9,869 nucleotides of DNA from an uncultured Bacteroidales bacterium (GTDB lineage: Bacteria; Bacteroidota; Bacteroidia; Bacteroidales; UBA932): the NCBI GenBank assembly GCA_902461985.1, contig CABQAB010000054.1:1-9869 (forward strand), given 5' to 3'. The first letter of the stretch is position 1; each line of letters begins with the position of its first letter. Made by a program: the position numbers and the translations under genes. Positions 1 through 6,562 of this stretch are shown one piece after another. The notes beneath the pieces are model-generated. The model was given only the letters and a program-made list of their open reading frames with translations, ran no database searches and was not told the DNA's origin.

Positions 1-60
1 TTCGAACCCAAGACCCACAGCTTAGAAGGCTGTTGCTCTATCCAGCTGAGCTACCGAACC
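1..60 (-). tRNA. tRNA-Arg (anticodon TCT), partial, 3' end outside the window
   Basis: Read on the minus strand, this begins GGTTCGG (5' acceptor strand), then T8 A9, a GCTC/GAGC D-stem, an ACAGC/GCTGT anticodon stem around the loop CTTCTAA, a five-base variable region GGGTC, and a T-arm TTGGG-TTCGAA that is cut by the left edge. The middle three loop bases are TCT, so it decodes AGA (Arg). About 14 bases plus any CCA are missing, so the acceptor pairing cannot be checked. It has its own promoter at 95-124 and does not look like part of a tRNA cluster on its 5' side. Confidence 0.93.
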
Positions 61-70
61 GTCCTCCGTC

Positions 71-86
71 ACGGACGTAAGTCCGT
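71..86 (-). other. Hairpin in the tRNA leader
   Basis: ACGGAC (71-76) and GTCCGT (81-86) form a perfect 6-bp inverted repeat with a 4-base loop. It lies between the predicted start of the tRNA transcript (about 89) and base 1 of the mature tRNA (60). It should therefore sit at or near the 5' end of the precursor and be removed by RNase P. Its function is unknown; it could protect or present the leader. Confidence 0.55.
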
Positions 87-94
87 TGGGGATG

Positions 95-124
95 CAAAGG
101 TAGGAAAAATTTTGGACAATACAA
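95..124 (-). promoter_or_regulatory. Bacteroidetes-type promoter for tRNA-Arg
   Basis: On the minus strand a perfect -7 box TACCTTTG (102-95) follows a TTG -33 element (124-122) after 19 bases; a T-rich run lies just upstream. This fits the primary sigma-factor consensus known for Bacteroidetes (TTG/TTTG, about 19-21 bases, TAnnTTTG). It implies initiation near 89 and a leader of about 29 bases before the mature tRNA. Confidence 0.75.
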
Positions 125-204
125 CAAAAACCTCTGAATGTTCGTGTATGTAGAGTCAAGAAGCAAGTGCAACACTTCTGTTTGTAATATTTGGAAACTG
201 CTTT

Positions 205-1326
205 TTACTTGCCGAGCAGTAGTCCGGTGATGTCGTGGCAGGTGTTCCTGTTGATGTTCGCGGTCTGGTCGGCAATCATCTTGTCACGCACGACCTCGTC
301 AAAGCAGAGGCGGCCGGCAGCGCGGACCTGCTCGGCGATGTCGGTGGTCGCGTAAGACATTCCGTGATAGTGGAAGAACAATGCGTTGCAGGTTTCGCAG
401 CCCGGAATCGGCGCAGTGTGGACAATAGGGATGTGCTTCGCGGCCGCCTCGGTGCTCGAAAGTCCGCCCGGTTTGGTGAACAGTACGTCGCAGGCATCCA
501 TCAGCATGGCCACTTTGTCCGTGAAGCCGAGTGCAATCACGTTAGCGTGTTCCGCGAACTGAGCCTGGAGTTTTGTCCTCAGTTCAGTGTTGTTGCCACA
601 GACCAGAATCACCTCCACGTTTTCTCCATATTGTCTGAGAATCTCCGACACCGTGTCCTGCAGAGCCCCGAAACCCATGCTTCCGGACATCATCAGAAAC
701 CATTTCTTTGCCGGGTCCATATATCCGAATTCCAAGATACACTGATGTCTGACTTCGTTCCTGTCCGCGTTGGGGGAGTGGAACACCTGTTTCACCGGAA
801 TCCCGAACGGCAGCAGTTTATCTCTTGGCAGTCCCTTTTTCACACATTCCTCAATCAGATGGCTGTGCGGCACAATATACCAGTCAAGTTCGGTCTCCTG
901 CATAAAAGGGATGCAGGTGTAGTCTGTCATCAGGAAAATGGATTTTGCAGACAGTTCTCCCTTCCGTTTCAGAGCGGTGATGGCTTCGGCCGGGAATATA
1001 TGTGCGCAGATGACCGCGTCAAACCCGTTTGACTCGATATAGTCATGCAGTTTGTCGCAATACAGCTTGTTTGCGTAGTACACCGGCGATTTCGTATCCA
1101 TGGCCTCGCTGATTGCCGCTCCGGCTTTATATACCATTCCGAAAATCTTCGTCCTGGTCGAAAAAATATAGATTTCAGAAGCCTTGTCCTTTGCCGTAGG
1201 GCCTACCAAAGACATGGTATCTTTCACCTCGGCTTCTATTCCGTGTGCCAGAAGGTACTCTAAATATGCCTTGGACGCAGAATTATGCCCTTCTCCCGTA
1301 GAGCAGGATAAAATCAGAACTTTCAT
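205..1326 (-). CDS. MGDG-synthase/GT28-type glycosyltransferase (processive diacylglycerol glucosyltransferase-like)
   Basis: The 373-residue product looks like a GT-B glycosyltransferase of the MGDG synthase/UgtP/MurG group, which moves a sugar from a nucleotide sugar to a membrane lipid at the inner leaflet. The N-terminal half carries the family's glycine-rich loop (STGEGHNSAS, residues 9-18; GEGHN at 11-15). The C-terminal half has SGSMG (214-218), TKPGGLSSTE (284-293), the donor-binding motif typical of UgtP and MurG, and a PxPGxE-like segment (306-311). No signal peptide or membrane span is seen, as expected for a peripheral membrane enzyme. I chose the ATG at 1326, one base past the upstream stop; an in-frame ATG at 1350 would add eight residues and overlap that gene. 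It is last in the operon. The acceptor (diacylglycerol, another lipid or a polyprenyl carrier) and the sugar cannot be read from sequence. I see no clear terminator between the stop and the tRNA. Confidence 0.85.
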   Translation of the reverse strand: MKVLILSCSTGEGHNSASKAYLEYLLAHGIEAEVKDTMSLVGPTAKDKASEIYIFSTRTKIFGMVYKAGAAISEAMDTKSPVYYANKLYCDKLHDYIESNGFDAVICAHIFPAEAITALKRKGELSAKSIFLMTDYTCIPFMQETELDWYIVPHSHLIEECVKKGLPRDKLLPFGIPVKQVFHSPNADRNEVRHQCILEFGYMDPAKKWFLMMSGSMGFGALQDTVSEILRQYGENVEVILVCGNNTELRTKLQAQFAEHANVIALGFTDKVAMLMDACDVLFTKPGGLSSTEAAAKHIPIVHTAPIPGCETCNALFFHYHGMSYATTDIAEQVRAAGRLCFDEVVRDKMIADQTANINRNTCHDITGLLLGK

Positions 1327-1327
1327 A

Positions 1328-2278
1328 TCATTTGTTTTTATGACCGGCATGCTCGATCCCGAAAACCAGGGCGAATCCGGCTATTGCGGTTGCTGCACAA
1401 ATCAGCAGCTGAATGCCGTCAAATGCCGTCCCGACTCCCGGAACGGTAGGGACTCCGCTTTCGAGATGCCATGGCCAGACCTTTATCAATGAGCCGATTA
1501 TGAAACCGGCAAGCACCAATGTCGTCTCCCTGTTACGCCTTGCCAGCAGCCAGTGCAGGAATTTTGAAAATAACACAATCCCTATAACCGCGCCACAGGC
1601 GAAAACGAGAATGACTGCCAGGCATTGTCCCCAGCTCATTGCACCGGTAGCCAGGCCGGCTGTCACTTCAGGCGCGTTCCCGAACGAGACCAGTCCCGAT
1701 ACGGCCGCTAATACATAGTCGTATTTTCCCATAATCAGCAGGATGAAACTGCCTGAAATGCCGGGCAGAATCATAGCGCATATGGCGATGGCCCCGCAGA
1801 TGAAGATAAACCACAGCCCGTCAGGAGTACTTGTCGGCGAAAGGGTGCATACAACCGCACCTAATACGATTCCGGCAATCGTAAACGCTACGTCCTTAGC
1901 CTTCCAGTTGTCAATGCCCCTGAGAATGAAAATCGATGAGGCTACAATCAGGCCGAAGAAAAACGACCATGTCGGCTGAGGATGGTTGTTCAGTAGGAAA
2001 GTCATCAGCTTGGCCAGGGAAAATATGCTTATGAGTATGCCCAGAAGTACGCTTCCCAAGAAATTTCCGTTGATATGCCGCCAGAATGAACGCCACTTGC
2101 CTGTGAAAAACAGTTTGAGGGCAGTGATGTCGATATTGTGTATCGAGTCGATCAGCTCCCCGTAGATGCCTGTCATGAAGGCGATTGTACCTCCGCTCAC
2201 TCCGGGAATCACGTCCGATGCACCCATGCAGGCCCCTTTCAGGGCGACCATTCCGTATTTTTTAAGTTTGTCGTTCAT
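1328..2278 (-). CDS. popT: DUF368/PopT-family polyprenyl-phosphate translocase
   Basis: A 316-residue polytopic membrane protein of the DUF368 family. Members were shown in 2023 to be undecaprenyl-phosphate translocases (PopT) that return the spent C55-P carrier from the outer to the inner leaflet, for reuse in peptidoglycan and other surface polymers. The two halves each carry the family signature: DVIPGVSGGT at residues 22-31 and LPGISGS at 171-177, consistent with an internal duplication with re-entrant segments. Hydrophobic spans fall at roughly 73-97, 103-120, 131-146, 155-190, 213-245, 253-268 and 286-308. The length is typical. The start at 2278 lies 3 bases after the preceding stop, and its own stop is 1 base before the glycosyltransferase ATG, so the two are almost certainly co-transcribed. 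The family call is firm; the transport role is transferred from studied homologues. Confidence 0.92.
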   Translation of the reverse strand: MNDKLKKYGMVALKGACMGASDVIPGVSGGTIAFMTGIYGELIDSIHNIDITALKLFFTGKWRSFWRHINGNFLGSVLLGILISIFSLAKLMTFLLNNHPQPTWSFFFGLIVASSIFILRGIDNWKAKDVAFTIAGIVLGAVVCTLSPTSTPDGLWFIFICGAIAICAMILPGISGSFILLIMGKYDYVLAAVSGLVSFGNAPEVTAGLATGAMSWGQCLAVILVFACGAVIGIVLFSKFLHWLLARRNRETTLVLAGFIIGSLIKVWPWHLESGVPTVPGVGTAFDGIQLLICAATAIAGFALVFGIEHAGHKNK

Positions 2279-2281
2279 ATT

Positions 2282-2827
2282 TCAGACCACCATTTCGAGA
2301 TACTTCAATATATTTGCCAGTCTTTCCGCACTGTTGTGGAAATTCACCTGGATGTTATCCTCGTCCGAGTTTCCGAAAACCATGGAAAAGGGCGAGCCCG
2401 TATAGTCTGCAAGTCCCACGCAGAAAGGGGCCGGAGCAATGCCGTTGACACAGCGGGTGACTGGCAGTTTGTTGTCCGCCGCGCAGATATAGACATCCGC
2501 AGGGTCCGACACCAGTTCTTCTATCATCTCCTTAGGCAGAATCCCGAAAATGCTCAGATTCCGTTTCAGTATGGTGGTCTTGACCCCTGTGGTTATGATG
2601 TCATCCTTGCCGTGCTTGCCCATGTCGAGATAGAAGGCCTTCAGCTCTATGCCGTGACTGCGGAAAAAGGCTTCCGCAATTTCAGTGCATTTCCCGAATT
2701 CAGCGTCTAAAACGTCAAAAAGTATGATACAACGTTTCACACGGGACAGAGCTACAGAACCTCTTTCCCCCTTGAACCCTTCGGACCTCAGCTGCCTACG
2801 GACGAAAAATTCACGGACAAATCCCAT
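2282..2827 (-). CDS. Small conserved hypothetical protein (possibly DUF6913)
   Basis: A 181-residue, apparently soluble protein with no signal peptide or membrane span. It has a basic N-terminus (FFVRRQLRSEG) and then what reads as alternating strands and helices: IILFDVLDAEF at 34-44, ELKAFYLDMGK at 61-71, LPKEMIEELVSDPADVYICAADN at 97-119, and FCVGLADYT...FSMVFGN at 135-153. The pattern resembles the short Bacteroidota proteins classed as DUF6913. I make this match from memory with moderate confidence; no biochemical function is known to me. The start ATG overlaps the kinase stop by one base (TGATG), which suggests translational coupling. Its place between the kinase and PopT is the only functional hint. 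No nucleotide-binding or metal-binding motif stands out. Confidence 0.7.
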   Translation of the reverse strand: MGFVREFFVRRQLRSEGFKGERGSVALSRVKRCIILFDVLDAEFGKCTEIAEAFFRSHGIELKAFYLDMGKHGKDDIITTGVKTTILKRNLSIFGILPKEMIEELVSDPADVYICAADNKLPVTRCVNGIAPAPFCVGLADYTGSPFSMVFGNSDEDNIQVNFHNSAERLANILKYLEMVV

Positions 2828-3828
2828 CAGCGTACAGGCTTGGTTGATGAAATGAGTGCCCTGATTTCCTTCTTGGCTGCTTTCCAGCGCGGAATGTCAA
2901 TCTTGGTGCCTATCACCTCGACCACTTTGGCGGCGATGATGGAACCCACTTCCCCGCAGACCTTCAACGGCATGCCGAGGGAATGTGCATAGAGGAAGCC
3001 TGCAGCGTAGGTGTCTCCCGCGCCTGTCGCGTCAATCGTGTCCGCAGGCCATGCCTCGATGTAGTGATACTCATCGCCTTCCCTGACCATGGAGCCGTTC
3101 TTGCCGATTTTTACGACCGCAATGTCACAGTGCCTGGCGATTTCGTCCAGCGCATCCTTCTGCTCCAGTCCGGTAAATGCCTTGGCCTCAGTCTCATTCG
3201 CAAAAACAATGTCTACGAAATTGTCCACAAGGTCGTGCAGGAACTCCTTGTTCGCTTCCACCACATTGTACGAAGCCATGTCAATTGAGATGATGCATCC
3301 GGCAGCTTTCGCCATTTCGGCGGCTCTGCGTATGAGGGCTTGGTTCTGTACGAGATAACCCTCGATGTGGAAATAGTCGTAACCTTTGAAATATTCTGGC
3401 TTGAGATCCTCGGGCACCAGCTCCAGCGCCGCACCCATGTAATCCGCGAAAGTTCTCTCTGCATTCGGGGCGGTAATCAGCACCATGGCCCTTCCCGACG
3501 GGTTTTTGCCTTTCAACAATATGGATTTGATTCCGTACTGGGCCTGGTCACTTTTGAAAAGATGTCCGAGGTCATCGTCACCGGTCTTGCCTATGAATGC
3601 TGATTTCATGCCGAAAATGGCAGTTCCGGTGATTGTGTTGGCGGCGGAACCTCCGGCCACGTACTGGACTCCGAGCGGTTTCAGCCTGTCGAGAATCCTG
3701 TCTCCGGTTTCTTTGTCCACATGTTGCATACTTCCTTTCGGGATGTTGTATTCCTCAAGAAAAGAGTCGTCAGGAAGGATGGCAAGTATGTCTGTAAGCG
3801 CGTTGCCTATTCCGAGAATTGATTTCAT
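2827..3828 (-). CDS. PfkB-family kinase (adenosine kinase/ribokinase-like)
   Basis: The 333-residue product is a ribokinase-fold kinase that transfers the ATP gamma-phosphate to a sugar or nucleoside hydroxyl in the cytoplasm. The N-terminus (LGIGNALTDILA, 5-16) and GGSAANT (59-65) match PfkB signature 1. NETEA (211-215) matches the conserved NxxE. DATGAGDTYAAGF (266-278) is PfkB signature 2, with D272 as the expected catalytic base and GAG as the anion hole. A lid-like region lies around 20-45 and 105-135. Overall layout resembles the group annotated as adenosine kinase in Bacteroidota, but sequence alone cannot separate adenosine from a sugar such as ribose or fructose. It is the first gene of the operon, about 40 bases downstream of the predicted transcript start at about 3867. 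No Shine-Dalgarno is obvious before the ATG at 3828, as is usual in this phylum. Confidence 0.9.
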   Translation of the reverse strand: MKSILGIGNALTDILAILPDDSFLEEYNIPKGSMQHVDKETGDRILDRLKPLGVQYVAGGSAANTITGTAIFGMKSAFIGKTGDDDLGHLFKSDQAQYGIKSILLKGKNPSGRAMVLITAPNAERTFADYMGAALELVPEDLKPEYFKGYDYFHIEGYLVQNQALIRRAAEMAKAAGCIISIDMASYNVVEANKEFLHDLVDNFVDIVFANETEAKAFTGLEQKDALDEIARHCDIAVVKIGKNGSMVREGDEYHYIEAWPADTIDATGAGDTYAAGFLYAHSLGMPLKVCGEVGSIIAAKVVEVIGTKIDIPRWKAAKKEIRALISSTKPVR

Positions 3829-3872
3829 ATATACCAGTCGTTATGTTTGTCAAAACAGCCCACTATGGGTCG

Positions 3873-3905
3873 CAAAGATAGTGAAAGCCGAGCGCAAAGG
3901 CAAAA
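3873..3905 (-). promoter_or_regulatory. Promoter of the kinase-DUF6913-PopT-glycosyltransferase operon
   Basis: On the minus strand, TTTTG (3905-3901), 20 intervening bases and TATCTTTG (3880-3873) make a near-ideal Bacteroidetes promoter. Initiation would be near 3867, giving a short 5' leader of about 40 bases. The -33 box lies inside a perfect inverted repeat, CAAAAT-TT-ATTTTG (3901-3914), and the -7 box overlaps two arms of longer inverted repeats. Confidence 0.8.
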
Positions 3906-4018
3906 TTTATTTTGACCCTTTTCGATAAGTCGAGAGCAGAGGGAAACGAAGTTTCACTATGCCGAGGCGAGAAAAGTGGCGGCCGAAGGTCGAGCCGCAT
4001 CCTATCTTCCCGGATGCG
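3875..4018. repeat. Nested inverted-repeat element in the divergent intergenic region
   Basis: The 334-base gap 3829-4162 holds no convincing gene but much symmetry. AAGATAG (3875-3881) pairs with CTATCTT (4002-4008). ATAGTGAAA (3878-3886) pairs with TTTCACTAT (3952-3960). GAAAC-GAA-GTTTC (3943-3955) and CGCATCC (3996-4002) with GGATGCG (4012-4018) form local hairpins. GCCGAG(G)CG-type segments recur at 3887-3895 and 3962-3970. Much of 3915-4000 is purine-rich on the plus strand. It resembles short palindromic intergenic elements I recall from other Bacteroidales; this is recollection, not a search result. It could instead be a folded leader or a double-sided regulatory region. Confidence 0.5.
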
Positions 4019-4076
4019 AAGCAACGGAACATACTAAATTCTTCCCGTGTCATGCAAATCTTAACCCGATAATTTG

Positions 4077-4084
4077 TAATTTTG
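4077..4084 (+). promoter_or_regulatory. Candidate -7 box for the YbhN-like gene
   Basis: TAATTTTG is a perfect TAnnTTTG box facing the plus-strand gene, implying initiation near 4090 and a leader of about 70 bases to the ATG at 4163. I see no good TTG/TTTG -33 element at the expected distance, so the promoter may be weak or need an activator. Confidence 0.55.
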
Positions 4085-4162
4085 CCATTCCTTTGGATAT
4101 TCCGGCCTGGGTGAATGTGTGAAATTGATGGGCCGGACTTATGTTTTATAGGTGTTATCGGA

Positions 4163-5326
4163 ATGGACAATAAAACCGGGAAAATAGTTAAATATACGCT
4201 TTCGCTTCTCTTGGCGGCCATAATGCTGTGGTTCTGTTTCAAGGGAGTGAACTGGCAGGACTTCGTCTCCAATCTCAAGGACTGCCGCTGGGAATGGGTG
4301 GCAGTGAGCATTCTCGCAGGAGTCCTTTCCAACTGGTTCCGTGCCGAAAGATGGAGGGAACTGCTTCTGCCTTTAGACGGCAGGACAGGTCGTCTGACTG
4401 TTTTCAATGCCGTGAACATCGCCTATCTCGCCAATTTCGTGTTTCCGAGAATAGGGGAGCTTGTACGTTGCGGCGTGGTGTCCGGGAACGTGCGCAGAAG
4501 GGGAGCGAAGAAAAACGTCTCCGGGAAGGATGTGGCGGCGGAAACCGAGTCCGGGGATATGTATCCTTCCGGGAATATATCTGCTTCAGCGGATATGCAT
4601 TCTTCCGGCGGTATGTCTTCTTCGGGGGAGGCATCTTCCTTGAATACGGCTTCCGGGAGTACCTTAGGCTATGATTCAGTCTTGGGGACAGTCGTGACCG
4701 AACGCAGCATAGACCTTTTGATGATGTTCGGGATTCTGCTGGCTTTCCTTGCCTTCAAATGGGACGAATTCGGTTCCTTTTTCGTGGAGAAAATATGGGT
4801 TCCGGCATCCGGCAGGCTCGATTTCAGCATCTGGTGGACAGTTCTGATTCCGGTCCTTATCATCGGTGTCTTTTCCGGACTGCTGGTATATTTGCGCAGG
4901 CGCACTCATCTGGCAGTCAGACTCCGTGGCATTATGCAGAACATCTGGCACGGCATCGTCAGCTGTTTCCAAATGAAGCACGCCGGCCGTTTTATCCTCA
5001 ATTCCCTGCTCATCTGGCTGATGTATTTCCTCATGAGCTACTCCTCTATGCGTGCCGTCCCGCTTCTCGACTCTCTCGGTTTCACCGATGCCATGTTCCT
5101 CATGCTTGCCGGCAGTCTCGGCTGGCTCGTTCCTGTCCCTGGCGGTTTCGGCGCATTCCACTACATAGTCGCCCTCGCCCTCAGTTCTGTCTACTCACTT
5201 CCTTTCGAACTCGGCATCATCTTCGCCACCATCTCTCACGAATCCCAGTCGCTGATGATGGCGGTTACCGGGATGGCTTCATATCTTTCCGAGGTTTTCC
5301 GCAGGGACGCGGGCGGTGTGTCATAA
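4163..5326 (+). CDS. YbhN/AglD-type integral membrane protein (LPG_synthase_TM family) with a repeat-bearing insert
   Basis: A 387-residue multi-span membrane protein of the flippase-like family (PF03706) that includes YbhN, AglD and the membrane domain of MprF; most members have no proven substrate. Family landmarks include FKGVNWQDF (26-34), WFRAERWRELLLP (58-70), FNAVNIAYLANFVFPRIGELVRCG (81-104), GTVVTERSIDLL (175-186) and PVPGGFGAFHYIV (324-336). Hydrophobic spans lie near 10-27, 45-60, 183-198, 224-244, 278-296, 307-325, 330-345 and 349-375. Between RCG and GTVVTER, where I expect a short loop, sits an insert of about 58 residues (111-168) rich in Ser, Gly and Met with a hexapeptide repeat. 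I chose the ATG at 4163 because family-like sequence begins there. An upstream ATG at 4115 would add 16 residues with no family resemblance. It is divergent from the PopT operon and ends 14 bases from the stop of pepT on the other strand. Confidence 0.85.
   Translation: MDNKTGKIVKYTLSLLLAAIMLWFCFKGVNWQDFVSNLKDCRWEWVAVSILAGVLSNWFRAERWRELLLPLDGRTGRLTVFNAVNIAYLANFVFPRIGELVRCGVVSGNVRRRGAKKNVSGKDVAAETESGDMYPSGNISASADMHSSGGMSSSGEASSLNTASGSTLGYDSVLGTVVTERSIDLLMMFGILLAFLAFKWDEFGSFFVEKIWVPASGRLDFSIWWTVLIPVLIIGVFSGLLVYLRRRTHLAVRLRGIMQNIWHGIVSCFQMKHAGRFILNSLLIWLMYFLMSYSSMRAVPLLDSLGFTDAMFLMLAGSLGWLVPVPGGFGAFHYIVALALSSVYSLPFELGIIFATISHESQSLMMAVTGMASYLSEVFRRDAGGVS
4550..4639 (+). repeat. Five 18-bp in-frame tandem repeats encoding a hexapeptide
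   Basis: Five consecutive 18-base units start at 4550, 4568, 4586, 4604 and 4622. They encode SGDMYP, SGNISA, SADMHS, SGGMSS and SGEASS (residues 130-159), a loose consensus S-[GA]-x-M-x-[SAP]. Most units open with TCC/TCG-GGN. Two further in-frame TCCGGGAA copies lie upstream (4481, 4520) and one TCCGGGAG downstream (4652), all at spacings divisible by three. This looks like a degenerate minisatellite whose copy changes would not shift the frame. Confidence 0.85.
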
Positions 5327-5340
5327 TCAGCAAACTGCGC

Positions 5341-6561
5341 TTATTCGGCAAACAGCCGGATGATATTCAGAATGACTTTGCCAGCCTTTTCCATGGACTC
5401 CAACGGCACGAATTCCAGTTTCCCGTGGAAATTGTGGCCTCCGGCAAAGATGTTCGGGCATGGAAGTCCCTTGAACGAGAGGTTCGCTCCGTCAGTGCCG
5501 CCTCGTATAGGCTGGATCTTCGGTTTGATGCCCTCCATTTCCATGGCCTTGACCGCCTTTTCTATGATGTGATAGTGCGGCTCGACCATCTTGCGCATAT
5601 TGTAGTACTGGTGCCTTATCTCCACTGAGGCAGTGCCCTCTCCGTATTTGCGGTTGATGAAGTCCACGCAGTCCTGCATGGTCTTTTTCCTCTTTTCGTA
5701 CAGGTCGATGTCGTGGTCACGTATGATATAGGAGAACGTCGCCTCTTCCACACTGCCCTCGAAGCCGATAATATGGAAAAAACCTTCGTAGCCTTCAGTG
5801 TATTCAGGCCTCTGCTCCACCGGCAGCAGGCCGTTCAACTCCATGCCGATAAGAATCGCATTCTTCATTTTGCCTTTGGCATAGCCCGGGTGCAGATTGC
5901 AGCCCTGAATCCTGACGGCAGCCGATGCCGCATTGAAGTTCTCATATTCGAGTTCCCCGACTGCTCCTCCGTCCATGGTGTAGGCATAGTCGGCCCCGAA
6001 CCGCTTCACGTCGAATTTCACTACTCCGCGGCCGATTTCCTCGTCCGGCGTGAATCCTATGCAGATTTTCCCGTGCTTGATTTCGGGATGTTCCATAAGG
6101 TACTGCGCAGCGTACATGATTTCCGCAACCCCGGCCTTGTCGTCCGCTCCGAGCAGAGTCGTCCCGTCCGTAGTGATGATGGTCTGGCCTTTATACTCAG
6201 ACATTTCAGGAAATTCGGAAACCCTCAGCGCAAGCCCCTCCACGCCTTTCAGAGGAATGTCCCCGCCGTCATAATCCTTTATGATCTGAGGCTTTATATC
6301 CTTTCCCGAGGCATCAGGCGAGGTGTCCACATGGGCGATGAACCCTATCGCAGGCACGTCCTTCCCGATGTTGGACGGAATCGTGGCCATCACATATCCA
6401 TACTCGTCCAAAGTCGTTTCAATGCCCATATCCAAGAGTTCGTCCCTGAGCATCGAGAGCAGGTCCAGTTCCTTATCCGCACTCGGCTGGCTTTCACTGT
6501 TCTCGTCCGACTGTGTGTCGATTGATACATATCTTAAAAATCTGTCAAGCAATCTTTCCAT
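5341..6561 (-). CDS. pepT: Peptidase T (tripeptide aminopeptidase)
   Basis: A 406-residue cytosolic M20-family di-zinc peptidase that removes the N-terminal residue from tripeptides; E. coli PepT has 408 residues. The ligand and catalytic residues line up by position: H77 and D79 in AHVDTSP, D140 in GADDKAG, the general base and ligand pair E174-E175 in TPDEEIGRG, D197 in TMDGG, and H379 in GGHNFHGKLEFVP. RGGTDGANLS (353-362) is the conserved substrate-binding segment. No signal peptide is present. The start at 6561 lies one base after the OPT transporter stop, so peptide import and hydrolysis genes are co-transcribed. A weak hairpin CGGC-AAACA-GCCG (5346-5358) overlaps the last codons but lacks a U-run, so I do not call it a terminator. 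Confidence 0.96.
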   Translation of the reverse strand: MERLLDRFLRYVSIDTQSDENSESQPSADKELDLLSMLRDELLDMGIETTLDEYGYVMATIPSNIGKDVPAIGFIAHVDTSPDASGKDIKPQIIKDYDGGDIPLKGVEGLALRVSEFPEMSEYKGQTIITTDGTTLLGADDKAGVAEIMYAAQYLMEHPEIKHGKICIGFTPDEEIGRGVVKFDVKRFGADYAYTMDGGAVGELEYENFNAASAAVRIQGCNLHPGYAKGKMKNAILIGMELNGLLPVEQRPEYTEGYEGFFHIIGFEGSVEEATFSYIIRDHDIDLYEKRKKTMQDCVDFINRKYGEGTASVEIRHQYYNMRKMVEPHYHIIEKAVKAMEMEGIKPKIQPIRGGTDGANLSFKGLPCPNIFAGGHNFHGKLEFVPLESMEKAGKVILNIIRLFAE

Positions 6562-6562
6562 A

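Noticed and set aside
1..60. Integration (att) site at the tRNA gene
   Set aside because: Integrases usually target the 3' end of tRNA genes, which lies outside the window, and no integrase or duplicated tRNA fragment is present.
140..190. AAGTG-TTG-CACTT symmetry downstream of the glycosyltransferase as a terminator
   Set aside because: The short stem is not followed by a run of T on the minus strand, so it fails the basic pattern of an intrinsic terminator.
235..1032. 265-residue plus-strand open frame
   Set aside because: It lies wholly antisense to the glycosyltransferase, whose motifs are clear; it is a codon-bias shadow.
4115..4162. Upstream ATG giving 16 extra residues on the YbhN-like protein
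   Set aside because: The extension (MCEIDGPDLCFIGVIG) does not resemble the family N-terminus, which begins cleanly at 4163.
3907..4419. 170-residue minus-strand open frame across the divergent region
   Set aside because: It runs antisense into the well-supported YbhN-like gene and through the inverted-repeat region, has a basic low-information composition and matches no family I know.
5346..5358. CGGC-AAACA-GCCG hairpin at the end of pepT as a terminator
   Set aside because: The stem is only 4 bp, it overlaps coding sequence and no U-run follows on the minus strand.
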